This document shows, one piece after another, positions 21,985-34,568 of a stretch of 64,000 nt of DNA. The stretch covers positions 20,346,209 through 20,410,208 of the forward strand of contig CM070874.1 of NCBI GenBank assembly GCA_036365515.1. The letters are read 5' to 3'. The position numbers were made by a program, and so were the translations under genes. Numbering within the stretch: the stretch's first letter is position 1; each line of letters starts with the position of its first letter. This DNA is from Torymus aiolomorphi (Eukaryota > Arthropoda > Insecta > Hymenoptera > Torymidae). Under the pieces are notes generated by a model. That model did no database searches and had not been told where the DNA came from. It was given only the letters and a program-made list of their open reading frames with translations.

Positions 21985-24900
21985 TAACGTCAAGGAAATT
22001 ATTTTCATGAACGAAATTGAAATTTCTTACGCTGTATTTGCTCGATTCAAAGAAACGCGTTTTTATTCGAAAGTAATATATTTTTGATTGAATACAATCC
22101 TTTTTTTCGAAAAAATAAATATTTCATTGTTTTCACTACAAAGTGTTTAAATTTCATTTGCGATTTCAAAGAAAGCATGCATAATAAGAAAGGTCAATGT
22201 TTTTGACCACAATGATACCGGTATTAACATGACGGAAATGATTTTCATGAACGAAATTGAAATTTCTTACGCTGTATTTACTCTAATCAAAGAAACGCGT
22301 TTTTATTCGAAAGTAATATATTTTTGATTGAATGCAAACATTTTTTTCGAACAAATAAATATTTCATTGTTTTTGCTATAAAGTTTTTAAATGTCAATTG
22401 TAATTTCAAAAAAGCATGCATAGTAAGGAAGTCCAATGTTTTCAACTTAATGACACCAGTGTTAACGTCAAAGAAATGATTTTCATGAAGGAAATTGAAA
22501 TTTCTTACGCTGCATTTGCTCTTTCCAAAGGAAAGCGTTTTTATTCGACACTAATATATTTTTGATCGAATGCAATCATATTTTTCGAACAAATAAACAT
22601 TTCATTGTTTTTATTACAAAGTTTTTAAATCTATCACGATTTCAAGGAAAGCATGCATAATAACAAAGGTCAATGTTTTTGGCCCAATGATACCGGTATT
22701 AACGGCAAGGAAATGATTTTCTTGAACAAAATTGAAATTTCTTACGGTCTACTTGCTCTTTTCAAAGAAATGCGTTTTTATTCGACAGTAATATATTTTT
22801 AATTGAATGCAATTATTTTTTTCGAACAAATAAATATTTCATTGTTTTTACTATAAAGTTTTTAAATGTCAATTGTAATTTCAAAGGAAGCATGCATAGT
22901 AAGAAAGCCCAATGTTTTCAAATCAATGACACCAGTATTAACGTCAAGGAAATGATTTTCATGAACGAAATTGAAATTTCTTACGCTGTATTGGCTCTAT
23001 TCAAAGAAACGCGCATTTATTCGACAGTAATATATTTTTGATCGAATGCATTCATTTTTTTCGAACAAATAAATATTTCACTGTTCTTACTATAAAGTTT
23101 TTAAATGTCAATTGCGATTTCAAAGAAAGCATGCATAGTAAGAAAGGTCAATGTTTTTGGCCCAATGATACCGGTATTAGCGGCAAAGAAATGATTTTCT
23201 TGAACAAAATTCAAATTTCTTACGGTGTATTTGCTCTTTCCAAAGAAACGCATCATTATGCGAAAGAATAAATTTTTGATTGAATGCAATCATTTTCTTC
23301 GGACAAATAAATATTTCATTGTTTTTACTATAAAGTTTTTAAATGTCAATTATAATTTCAAAGAAAACATGCATAGCAAGGAAGCTCAATATTTTCAATT
23401 CAATGACACCAGTATTAACGTTAATGAAATGATTTTCATGAACGAAATTGAAATATTTTACGCTGTATTTGCTCTATTCCAAGAAACGCGTTTTTATTCG
23501 ACAGTAATATATTTTGATCGAATGCATTAATTTTTTTCAAACAAATAAATATTTCATTGTTTTTCCTACAAAGTTTTTAAATGTCTATTGCGATTTCAAA
23601 GGAAGCATGTATAGTAAGAAAACCCAATGTTTTCGAATCAATGACACCAGTATTAACGTAAAAGAAACGATTTTCATGAAGGAAATTGAAATTTCTTACG
23701 CTGTATTAGCTCTTTCCAAAGGAAAGCGTTTTTATTCGACACTAGTATATTTTTAATCGAATGAAATCATATTTTTCGAACAAATAAACATTTCATTGTT
23801 TTCATTACAAAGTTTTTAAATGTCTATCGCGATTTGAAGGAAAGCATGCATAATAAGAAAGATCAATGTTTTTGGCCCAATGATACCGGTATTAACGGCA
23901 AAGAAATGATTTTCTTGAACAAAATTCCAATTTCTTACGCTGTATTTGCTCTTTCCAAAGAAACGCATCATTATGCGAAAGAATAAATTTTTGATTGAAT
24001 GCAATCATTTTCTTCGAACAAATAAATATTTCATTGTTTTTACTATAAAGTTTTTAAATGTCAACTGTAATTTCAAAGGAGGCATGCATAGTAAGAAAGC
24101 CCAATGTTTTCGAATCAATGATACCAGTATTAACGTCAAGGAAATGATTTTCATGAACGAAATTGAAATTTCTTACGCTGTATTTGCACTATTCAACAGT
24201 AATAGATTTTTGATCGAATGAATTCATTTTTTTCGACCAAATAAATATTTCATTGTATTTACTATAAAGTGTTTAAATGTCAATTGCGATTTCAAAGAAA
24301 GCATGCATAGTAAGAAAGGTCAATGTTTTTGGCCCAATGATACCGGTATTAACGGCAAAGAAATGATTTTCTTCAACAAATTGAAATTTCTTACGCTGTA
24401 TTTGCTCTTTCCAAAGAAACGCATCATTATGCGAAAGAATAAATTTTTGATTGAATGCAATCATTTTCTTCGAACAAATAAATATTTCATTGTTTTTACT
24501 ATAAAGTTTTTAAATGTCAATTAAAATTTCAAAGAAAACATGCATTGCAAGGAAGCCCAATATTTTCAATTCAATGACACCAGTATTAACGTCAATGAAA
24601 TGATTTTCGTGAACAAAATTGAAATTTCTTACGCTGTATTTGCTCGATTCAAAGAAACGCGTTTATATTCGAAAGAATAAATTTTTAATTGAATGCAATT
24701 ATTTTTTTCGAACAAATAAATATTTCATTGTTTTTACTATAACGTTTTTAAATGTCAATTATAATTTCAAAGAAAGCATACATAGTAAGGAAGCCCAATG
24801 TTTTCAAATCAATGACACCAGTACTAACGTCAAGGAAATGATTTTCATGAACAAAATTGAAATTTCTTACGCTGTATTTCCTCTATTCAAAGAAACGCGT

Positions 24901-26515
24901 TTTCATTCGAAAGAAATATATTTTAGATTGAATACAATCATTTTTTTCGAACAAATAAATATTTCATTGTTTTTACTACCAAGTTTTTAAATGTTAGTTT
25001 CGATTTCAAAGAAAGCATGCATAATAAGAAAGGTCAATGTTTTTGACAACAATGATACCGGTATTAACGTGACAGAAATGATTTTCATGAACGAAATTGA
25101 AATTTCTTACGCTGTATTTGCTCTATTCAAAGAAACGCGTTTTTATTCGAAAGTAATATATTTTTGATTGAATGCAAACATTTTTTCCGAACAAATAAAT
25201 ATTTCATTGTTTTTACTATAATGTTTTTAAATGTCAATTGTAATTTCAAAGGAAGCATGTATAGTAAGAAAGCCCAATGTTTTCGAATCAATGACACCAG
25301 TATTAACGTCAAGGAAATGATTTTCATGAACGAAATTCAAAATTTCTTACGCTGTATTTGCTCTATTCAAAGAAACGCGCTTTTATTCGACAGTAATATA
25401 TTTTTGATCGAATGCATTCATTTTTTTCGAACAAATAAATATTTCATTGTTTTTACTATAAAGTTTTTAAATGTCAATTGCGATTTCAAAGAAAGCATGC
25501 ATAGTAAGAAAGGTCAATGTTTTTGGCCCAATGATACCGGTATTAACGGCAAGGAAATGATTTTCTGGAACTAAATTGAAATTTCTTACGCTGTATTTGC
25601 TCTTTCCAAAGAAACGCATCATTATGCGAAAGAATAAATTTTTGATCGAATGCATTCATTTTTTTCGAACAAATAAATATTTCATTGTTTTTACTAGAAA
25701 GTTTTTAAATGTCAATTGCGATTTCAAAGAAAGCATGCATAGTAAGAAAGGTCAATGTTTTTGGCCCGATATTAACGGCAAAGAAATGATTTTATTGAAC
25801 AAAATTGAAATTTCTTACGCTGTATTTGCTCTATTTAAAGAAACGCGTTTTTATTCGAATGATCAAGAAAATCAAGAAAGAAGTTCGAGAAAATAATTTT
25901 TTTGCCGTCTATATCGGTATCATTGAGTACAAAAATTGGGGCCTCCGTACTATGCATGCTTTTTTCAAAGTACGCTTGACATTTAAAAACTTTTTCGTAA
26001 AAACAATGAAATATTTATTTGTTCGAAAAAAATGATTGCATTCAATCAAAAATATATTACTTTCGAACTAAAACGCGTTTCTTTGAAGAGAGCCAATACA
26101 GCGTAAGAAATCTCATTTTCGTTCAAGAAAATTATTTCTTTGTCGTTAATACCGGTATCATTGAGTCAAAAACATGGGACTTCCTTACTATGCATGGTTC
26201 CTTTGAAATTACGCTTGACATTTAAAAACTTGTTAGTAAAAACAATGAAATATTTATTTCTTCAAAAAAAATTATTGCATTCAATCAAAAATATATTACT
26301 TTCTAACAAAAACGCGTTTCTTTGAAAAGAGCCAATACAGCGTAAGAAATTTCAATTTCGTTCAAGAAAATCATTTCTTTGCCGTTAATATCGGTATCAT
26401 TGGGTCAAAAACATTGGCCTTCCATACTATGCATGCTTTCTTTAAAATTGCGATTGCCATTTTAAAACTTTATAGTAAAAGCAATGAAATATTTATTTGT
26501 TAGAAAGAATTATTG
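21985..26515. repeat. ~238-bp satellite, ~17 direct copies then ~2.5 inverted copies
   Basis: The phrase tttcttacgctgtatttgct recurs at about 22,031, 22,271, 22,509, 22,746, 22,985, 23,224, 23,462, 23,700, 23,939, 24,177, 24,395, 24,633, 24,871, 25,111, 25,351, 25,590 and 25,819, mostly 237-240 bases apart with two shorter units (218 and 229). After about 25,870 the unit appears on the opposite strand, with cagcgtaag at 26,099 and 26,339. Constant words include aacaaataaatatttcattg and gataccggtattaacg. Variants of two or three types alternate, so a higher-order structure is likely. Repeated ~75-residue ORFs are artefacts of the monomer. Confidence 0.9.
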
Positions 26516-26539
26516 TACTCAATCAAAGATATATGACTT

Positions 26540-28020
26540 TTTCGTTAATACGTGCCTTTATTAGGTTAAAGAAATATTTTTTCATTGAAAGACATTTACG
26601 TTAATTTAAACAAAAGTTTTCCTTGATTGCCGGTGATGACACGATTTCATTGGATCAATTAAGTTTTCTTTATGACAATGGAATGTTTATTATATTAAAA
26701 TAATCATGTGTTGTAATTATCAATATTTCTTTGAATGTGACCAATGCGGCTTATAGAAGCCTTTTGAAAGAACCGAATACAAGCGTGCGATGGCGTAGTG
26801 GTTAGCGTGCTTGCTTAGTAACTCGAGGGTCGAGGGTTCTAATCTCGGTTAGGTCGTTTTTATTTGTAAACTTTTTTCTGCGAAATAAATGTGCGTATAA
26901 TTTAAAAATGCGTTTTAAATTGCCTGTAATGCAAATTTATCGAGCGTTAATTATACATAATATGTGTGTGTGTGTATATATGTGTGTGTTAACAAATAAA
27001 TGTATGTATCATCATCATGAATATCTTCTCTATCTGTACTGCAGAAACAGAAAGGTAAGTTTAATTCACTTAAATAAAAACTATAAAAAAAAAATTGGTT
27101 TAAATTTTTTTTTATAAAAGTTAAAAAGAAAATACAGAGTCATGAAATATTTCTTTAAATGAAGTAAATTTACTGTAAATGAAAGCAATTTTCTTCAAAC
27201 TATGAAATCGGAGTCTCTATTGTAAGAAATATAATTTTCATTGAATGAAATATTTTTTTGTTTTGATCACGGTAACTTTAAAATAAAAAAATATTTCTTC
27301 TATTGAAAAAGACGGTTTCTTGCCGTAAAGAAATATTTTTCTAAATGAAAGAAATTTTCTTCAAACCATGAAATCGGAGTCTCTATTGTAAGAAATATAA
27401 TTTTGATTGAATGAAATATTTTTTTGTTTTGATCACGGGAACTTTAAAATAAAAAAATATTTCTTCTATTGAAAAAGACGGTTTCTTGCCGTAAAGAAAT
27501 ATTTTTCTAAATGAAAGAAATTTTCTTCAAACCATGAAATCGAAGTCTCTATTTTAAGAAATATAATTATGATTGAATGAAATATTTTTTTGTTATGATC
27601 ACGGGAACTTTAAAATAAAAAAATATTTCTTCTATTGAAAAAGACGGTTTCTTGCCGTAAAGAAATATTTTTCTAAATGAAACAAATGTTCTTCAAACCA
27701 TGAAATCGGAGTCCCTATTGTAAGAAATATAATTTTGATTGAATGAAATATTTTTTGTTTTGATCACGGAAACTTTAAAATAAAAAAATATTTCTTTTAT
27801 TGAAAAAAAACGGTTTCTGGCCATAAAGAAATACTTCTTTGAACGTAAGGCATATAATGCCAAGTGAACGTAATATTTTATTCAAATGAAGAAATATTAC
27901 TTTCATTGAAAGAAATATTGTTATTCATTCAAAGAAATATTTGACCGATTGCCCGCGATGACACGACTTCCTTGATTCAAAGAAATTTGCATTATTTCTA
28001 AGAAATATTTTTCTCAGTGT
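26540..28020. repeat. aaagaaatattt-rich repeat block with four ~166-bp tandem copies
   Basis: Four copies of a unit containing gaaatcggagtctctattg and gaaaaagacggtttcttgcc start near 27,204, 27,369, 27,536 and 27,702. The flanks at about 26,540-26,700 and 27,880-28,010 resemble each other (gccggtgatgacacga / gcccgcgatgacacga). The right edge reads aaatatttttctcagtgtag; its complement, cactgagaaaaatattt, looks like the terminus of a DNA transposon, but I did not find a matching left terminus. Confidence 0.65.
26783..26858 (+). ncRNA. tRNA-like sequence (pseudo-tRNA or SINE head)
   Basis: tggcgtagtggttagcg matches a tRNA D-arm/A-box. It is followed at the right distance by a T-arm with five paired bases around a seven-base loop (cgagg-gttctaa-tctcg), which is a degraded B-box. 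The acceptor strands do not pair and the anticodon stem is poor, so it is not a working tRNA. It could be the promoter head of a SINE, since the following sequence is T-rich. Confidence 0.45.
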
Positions 28021-29699
28021 AGGTACTGTAAAGTTTTGTAAGAGTGTGTGAGTTATTGGGCCTCTTGGGCGTTATGTAATAATTTATGCCCGCTGGCTGA
28101 ATAATTTTGAAGTTACAACGTGGGCGTAAAATGTAATTTTACACGCGAGGTACAAAAAGTTCTAATGGCCGGTACTTGACTACAATTAATTGATTTCAGT
28201 ACTTTCTTGTGTTTAATTTGTATAGAAGAATGAAGAAATTTGAATACATTTCTGAGAACATAGTCATACAGTTTTTCGGAGAATGGTTTGCATTACTTGA
28301 TTATCGATAATTGATTTCACAACTTTCGTTTGTTTGATTTGCAGTGAACAATTTGAATGTACTTACATATAATTTGTTGAGCCATGCATACATTGACTCA
28401 AAGAAGTAAAAGACTTTTTTCGTATTTATTTAACTTCGTTTAAATAGATTATACAGAAAAAACTTCTATACTTGCCTTATTTTATTCTTTCGTAAAAAGT
28501 TTTATTAACAATTATTTGTACAGTCATGAAAAAAATTATTACCATTTGTAGAGAGTGCTTATTGAATAAATAAGATTAAAATAAATAAAAGGACTATAGA
28601 CAAATTGTGTTGTTAGAATATATTTAAAAAATTAGTTTTTTAAAGAACATGTTGGTTGTTTTGAAAAAATATATAAGCTCTCATTAAAGTTTTTGGTACA
28701 GAGGGAGAGAGAGAGAGAGAGAGGCGGAAGAAAGAGAGGGTGGGAGAGTTTAGCAAATAATGTTTGTTAAGTATAAAACTATATGGAATAGTAACCAAAC
28801 TTATTCTTGCCTATAAGTTTTTACTTTTGTAAAAAAATTTTTTAGGGAGATTTTACAACTTTTTAAGAGTAAAAGTACATTATAAATAATGTTTGTTAAG
28901 TATAAAATTACACTTTAATTGATGTCACAACTTTTTTGGGTTTGACTTTCAGTATCCGCGTGAAAGAAATTTATTTCGACTTTAGAACGTAAAAATTTAT
29001 TATTTATTCGTAGAATTCCTTTTCATAAAATAAAACGTAAATAATTTTTTAGGATATTGTATAATAGGTTTCGGAAAATAATTTTTATGGTTTCCGAAAA
29101 AATTCTTATCGTTTGTAAAAGTTTTTGTAAAGTGATTGTAAAGGTTTTGGAAAAGAATTTCTCGTTACTTGCAAAAGTTTGTGAAGGATTGTAGAAGTTT
29201 TGTAAAATAATTTATTAATGGATTTTTTAAAAGATGTAGTGATGGACCATTCTTGGAGATATTTTGTAGAGAAAATATAAAATATAATAATGAATAATTT
29301 ACATTACATTGTAATACTTTTATTAAGGTTCTTGCACTTCTATATCCGACAGATTGATAAAACCTCCTTCATAACTAAACTCACAGGTCCTGGGCCAACT
29401 CCCTTTGGTATAGTTGCTAGCTCGAAATCATAGAGCCAGTAAAGCATTGATAATTAAAACACCGTAAAGTATAGAACAAGGCTTTGCTAGAGGAATATCT
29501 ACAACAGATCTATATTTCTCTTTGTCTCTACTACAGGAGGTTGCGTACTTTGACAGACTTGAACATTATCTTTTGGTGGCCTTAATGCATAATGATTTGA
29601 TTCACACTATCCAACAAGAACAATTTGTAACGAATTCATAGGTACTATGTGTTCAGCATTTTATTATAACAATCTAACTTGAAGCACAATAAGTTAGTT
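28021..29699. other. Intergenic, no gene recognised; short GA run at 28,701-28,723
   Basis: AT-rich sequence with degenerate direct repetition (for example tttgttaagtataaaa near 28,760 and 28,890, and gtaaaagtttttgtaaag words near 29,110-29,200). No ORF or RNA gene was recognised. Confidence 0.45.
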
Positions 29700-31480
29700 A
29701 TGTATGAATAGAAGATACAGCCTAAACAGTCTGCTAATATATAATAAACTCGTGTCCCAGGTTCAATTGTATATAGACCCTACATCCATATAGATCACAC
29801 AGTAAACATATTTCCAAATGCATTTTTTTAATTGACTTATTTATTCACTCCTTCTATTTTAATTATTTATGCTTTTCACTTTACAAAACTTTTATCAAAA
29901 TACACAAAATAACGTAAATTTCACTGATATACCCTGTTGAAAATATCCATGTGGATTTTACATTGATTTCCACATGGAATCCATATGGAATCCATATGGA
30001 ATCTATATGGAATCTATACGGATTCTATATGGATTCCACATGGATTCCATGTGGAAATCAGTCCCAAATCGTCCTGTGGATTTCCACATGGAATTCCATA
30101 TAGATTTTTATATGAATTTTTCTACAAACATTTGTAAAATAAAATCCATATGGATTTCCATGTAGATTTCCATGGAGAAATCCAGGTAAAAACGATATGA
30201 TCCATATAGATTTCCATATGGATTTCCATGTGGTAATTTAAATGTTTATAAAAATGTTTATTTATAAAATTTTACAATTTTTTTACTAGGGATACGTTTT
30301 TTACCATATCAGTAAAGCATAAAAAATTATAAACTATAATTTCCTCTTATGTAATTCTTCGAAAAGATTCTACAGTACTTGTTGTCAAAAATATGTATCC
30401 TAGTAAAAAAAAATATAACAATTTTATAAATAAACATTTTTATAAACATTAAAATTACCATATGGAAATCCATGTGGAAATCTATATGGATGATGTCGTT
30501 TTTACCTGGATTTCCCTATGGAAATCTACATGGAAATCCATACGGATTTTGTTTTACAAATGTTTGTAGAAAAATTCATATAGAAATCTATATGGAATTC
30601 CATGTGGAAGTCCACAGGACGATTTGGGACTGATTTCCACATGGAATCGACATGGAATCCATATGGAATCCGTATAGATTCCATATGGATTCCATATGGA
30701 TTCCATGTGGAAATCAGTGTAAAATCCACATGGATATTTTCAACAGGGTAAGAACCCACAAATGTATTTCACTGGGAAGCACCATGTTTTTATATCACAA
30801 AAAACAAGTTATTTCACAAATGCTAAATGTTTATTTCTCTGTACTAATTTTTATTATTTATTTCAAAAAGTTTTTTCACACAAACACACACACACACACA
30901 CACACATTTAACAAACTCGTGTTCCAAGGTTCACTGACTTAAGATCTTGGATCCATAGATTACCTAACATAATAAACATTTTTTAAATGCATTTTTTAAA
31001 TTTACTTATTTATTCCCTCCTATTTTAATCATTTCTCCTTTTCACTTTACAAAACTTTTATCAAAATACGCAAAATGTATTTCAATGGAAAGCGTCATGT
31101 TTTTATATTATAAATTATTCACTCCTCTCATTTTAATCATTTATGCTTTTCACTTTACAAAACTCTTAGCAAAATACACAAGATAATGCATATTTCACTG
31201 ACATAAGAACCCACAAATGTATTTCACTGGGAAGCACTATGTTTTTATATTACAAAAAACAAGTTATTTCACAAATGCTAAATGTTCATTTCTCTGTACT
31301 AATTTTTATTGTTTATTTCAAATAGTTTTTTCACACATACGCATACACCCACATATAACAAACTCGTGTTTCAAGGTTCACTCACATAAGACCTTGGTTC
31401 TGTATTTATTCAAATTTCACAATAACACATTGTCTTGGTATTTCTCAGCATTGCAATGTTCATTTTTCATAAACTTTTAC
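29700..31480. repeat. ~450-bp tandem repeat, about three units
   Basis: The unit taagaacccacaaatgtatt followed by a long block starts at 30,749 and again at 31,203, about 454 bases apart; the second half of a preceding unit (aataaactcgtg to tttcactgata) lies at about 29,740-29,931. The foldback copy at 29,932-30,748 sits exactly at a unit boundary. A short CA microsatellite (30,884-30,906) lies in one unit and is shorter in the next. No coding content. Confidence 0.7.
29932..30748 (-). mobile_element. Foldback element copy 2 (817 bp)
   Basis: Same terminal words and arms as copies 1 and 3. The central loop reads in the opposite direction, so this copy is inverted relative to the other two. 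It is flanked by TA on both sides (29,930-29,931 and 30,749-30,750). The neighbouring tandem unit at about 31,195-31,213 (tcactgacataagaaccc) is the same site without the element. Removing the element and one TA gives that sequence with a single base difference. No coding capacity. Confidence 0.9.
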
Positions 31481-31641
31481 TCGGCTCATGAACAAATTTT
31501 TAAAATGACTTCGTATGGTTAGAGTACATCCTAGCTGCAAATTCTTTACAAGTAACCATTGTTGCTTGTTTTTTTGAACTCTGTAAGTCCTTAATACGTA
31601 TTCAATCCTGAGTTGGACATGTTTCATGAATATACGTATTC

Positions 31642-31917
31642 TGTTAAATTTCCTTGTATATTTTTTTTTTATTATTTATATTTTTAGTTACCGTTTTTCA
31701 CACTAATGCGCAATGCGCTGATGTACACGTGCGGGCTCAGTTAGAGCTAGGTTGAGCACACTGCACTAACGCAAGCGCCACCGTCCATCATCGGCGCTCG
31801 GCATCGTGACACTTCAGTCTGAGACCCCCGACCGCGCGCATCATAATACACGCCTTCTAATATCAATAAATATTTAACTCATCATCTACGTGCGCCTTTT
31901 ATTTCATACCTCCACAG
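31642..31917 (+). repeat. Probable 5' LTR of the copia element
   Basis: A stretch from about tgttaaatttcc to acctccaca, with a GC-rich middle and AATAAA near 31,864, precedes the copia gag ATG by about 75 bases. No 3' LTR remains because the element is truncated, so the limits are inferred. Confidence 0.45.
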
Positions 31918-31992
31918 TGAGAGAGCTTAGTTTAGTGTGTTTCTTTTTTGTTTTATCCGGTCGCGAAATTGTTCTTTTTTGTTTCTCTCAAG

Positions 31993-33087
31993 ATGTCAGA
32001 GATAACGAACTTAAAAAACGTAACCAAGTTCAATGGACAAAATTTCCAACTCTGGAAATTCCAGATGAAGGCAGTATTTTTCGCGCGCGATCTTTTGAGA
32101 GTCGTCGATGGTAGTGACAAGAACCCGGAGTCCAATGCTGCACCAGCTGCAGATAATACCGCACAAAGGCAAGCATGGATAAAAAAGGACGCTAAAGCTA
32201 TGTTTGTTTTATCTTCATCCATGGAGTACTCACAACTTGAGTATCTTGTCACGTGTTCATCGGCTCACGAGATGTGGACAAAACTTTCTACCATTCATGA
32301 GTAAAGGAGCGCATCAAACACGCTCGCTTTGACAACGAAATTACATGAATTTCGCATGAATCCCGGAGACACCACAGCGCAGCATATTGCTAAAATAGAA
32401 AACATTGCGAGCCAGTTGAAGGACATCGAAGCACCCGTGTCTGATGTGATGGTCATGGCGAAAATTTTGAGTACGCTGCCAAGTAAGTTTGGACCTTTTT
32501 TTCGGCGTGGGATAGCGTACAGCCGGAGCATCAAACTCTTGAAAATTTACGAGACCGCATCATTCGTGAAGAAGCTCGCATGTCTATCGCCGACGAAGTC
32601 AACAACGCCCTGTCTACGATGACCATCGCCAAGGATCAGAACAAGAATGAACAACGCTCAAGCGACGTCAAAAACGATAGTTGTAAGAAAACATGTAACT
32701 TTTGTAAAAAGCCCAGCCACGTCGCGAAGTATTGTTTCGCAAAAAGGCGCTCAAAGGAAAATTCAAATTTTGAGAGTGACAACCCAAATAACGGTGATAA
32801 TAATTCCGCGAATTTTAGCGCTTTTGTCGTTTCTAAAAAATCAATAATTGCCAATCACGACGCGGCTTGGTTTCGCGAATCCGATGAGAAGGATTTTTGG
32901 ATTCTCGATAGCGGCCCTTCACGCCACATGTGCAGCCGGAGGGACTGGTTCGCGGAACTGTCGCCGTGCCGCGGCGAGCATGTTTACCTCGGAGACAAAA
33001 CAAAAGCGAGCGTTGAAGGTCGCGGTAAAATACTCATCAAAAGACTTGTTCGCGGAGTTTGGCTAGATGGCGCTATTGACGATGTTT
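31993..33087 (+). pseudogene. Copia gag and protease
   Basis: The ATG at 31,993 starts MSEITNLKNVTKFNGQNF, a typical copia Gag opening. A TAA at 32,302 interrupts it, the reading continues in another frame with FRMNPGDTTAQHIAKIE, and shifts again near 32,505. A CCHC knuckle, CNFCKKPSHVAKYC, lies at about 32,695-32,740, and the protease active site WILDSGPSRHMCS at about 32,899. Gag packages the element RNA and the aspartic protease matures the polyprotein. The frame is cut at the gypsy LTR; the stop at 33,090 belongs to the inserted LTR. Confidence 0.8.
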
Positions 33088-33334
33088 TGTAGGGACTGCG
33101 ATCTTCCCTCTCGCTCTCTCTGCGAGAGTGGGGGAAGCGGCCATGTTGCGTGTGGCGAGAAGCCGCCTGCGAGCGGCAGTCGTTGCTCAGTGTTACGAGC
33201 GTGCGGACGTAATCCGCTGTACCTCCTTACCTTCAATAAACCTCCTCGTTATTATTAACTCTCCGACTCTTTATTCTCCTCTCCCCCTTCCTTTCCTGGA
33301 ACGTGAGGAGACCCGTGGGTACAGAATCCCCACA
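33088..33334 (+). repeat. Gypsy 5' LTR (247 bp)
   Basis: Starts tgtagggactgcg and ends atccccaca. Contains AATAAA near 33,235 and pyrimidine-rich sequence. It is followed after one base by the primer-binding site tggtgaccccgac. Homologous throughout to 39,457-39,702. Confidence 0.9.
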
Positions 33335-33349
33335 TTGGTGACCCCGACT

Positions 33350-34500
33350 ACAAGGAGCACCGAGGAGGAAGCAGGCTGTTACCTGCAGCGGCATTCTCGA
33401 CTCAGTGCCGCACGACAAGCTTCGGCCAGTTTTGCGGCACTTCGCCGCGAGGACTTCTTCAGGATCTCCGTGTGCGTGCTGGCACGCCGGCGCACACGAG
33501 AAGTCCCTGGCCAGGCAAGTTACACCGTGTGCGTGCTGGCACGCCGGCGCACACGTGTGCTGGCAGTTTTGCCTTTCATATTTACGTCGTGTGCGTGCTG
33601 GCACCCCGGCGCACACGCGTAAGATCTACCGCCTTGAGCATCGAGCGCATCTGCGCGGTCAACGTGCCTCGTCGAGTCATCTCCGAGGCATTGCAGTCCT
33701 TCATCGGCGGATCTCCAGGTGCGTACTTACGTGAAGCCACCGTCACTGACGCCTTCAAACGCACCTGTCGAGCAACGTGAGGACATCCGCTTCAAGACTG
33801 ATCTCCGAGTGCGGCCTTGCGTGAAGCCACCGTCACCGGCGCCTTTTCACCGCACTCGTTGAGCAACGTGGAGAAGCTGGCATCCGGCTACTGCATCTCG
33901 CCGAGTTCTCCCCGAGCCAGCTCCAGCAATCATCTCCGACATCGTCTTCGAGAATTCCTTTTCTTTTGCGTCAAGGTATGCGTGTGGATAATCAGTGCGC
34001 AATTTATTGACTTCCGGGAAGTGTTTACGTTCTCTCGGCCTTCCGGGAATTGTCGTCGCGCGGCGCGTGTTTGCTTGAGAGATTTTGAAGTTCCGCGAAT
34101 TCGCGCGCAACGGCCAGGCGTTCTAAGAACCCGTCGGCCATCTTGGCGGCCATCTTGACTTTCGCGGGCCATCGTGTTTTCAAGCTCGTGCTCGCGCAAG
34201 GTGACACAAAAATCTTTTAGCATTTTTCGAGTCACGTGCATTTTATTCTTTCGATTTTATTAAATTTATGCGTTGCCTAGTCACCGCTTTAACAAAATTC
34301 TTTTGAAATTTGCGTTAAACGGGAAAGTGATCTCTTAGCCTTTTACACGGCTTATTAAAAATTTCGATTCATAGTTTTAAGTTTTAGCTTAGGCTTAGCT
34401 GTTAAAACTATTGTTTGTGCCTGCGAGCACTGCCTAGGGAGTTGTAATACGCATTGCGGCGTAAGGCAATTTAGGCATACTCTCTATTCTCCACGCGTAC
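33350..34500 (+). promoter_or_regulatory. Gypsy untranslated leader with three hairpin repeats
   Basis: The leader between primer-binding site and gag is about 1.2 kb, unusually long. It holds three copies of a 28-base imperfect palindrome (gtgtgcgtgctggcac and its partner cgcacac) at 33,470-33,497, 33,527-33,554 and 33,589-33,616. It also holds two ~69-base direct repeats built on gtgaagccaccgtcac near 33,738 and 33,829. Such structures could serve packaging or translation; this is inference. Confidence 0.55.
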
Positions 34501-34568
34501 TTTCGAGTCGCGTGGGGATAGCTTTATACGCTCCACGTTTTAGGCTCGCGCACACTCTTATCGCAAGA

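Noticed and set aside
22000..26325. Series of 60-136-residue ORFs with ECIHFFRTNKYFIVF
   Set aside because: They follow the 238-bp monomer; the unit length is often not a multiple of three, so no continuous protein exists.
26783..26858. Functional tRNA gene
   Set aside because: T-arm and D-arm are tRNA-like, but the acceptor strands do not pair and the anticodon arm is poor.
33128..33780. Plus- and minus-strand ORFs rich in RAGTPAHT / CWHAGAH
   Set aside because: They translate the LTR and the hairpin repeats of the gypsy leader; gag starts later at 34,569.
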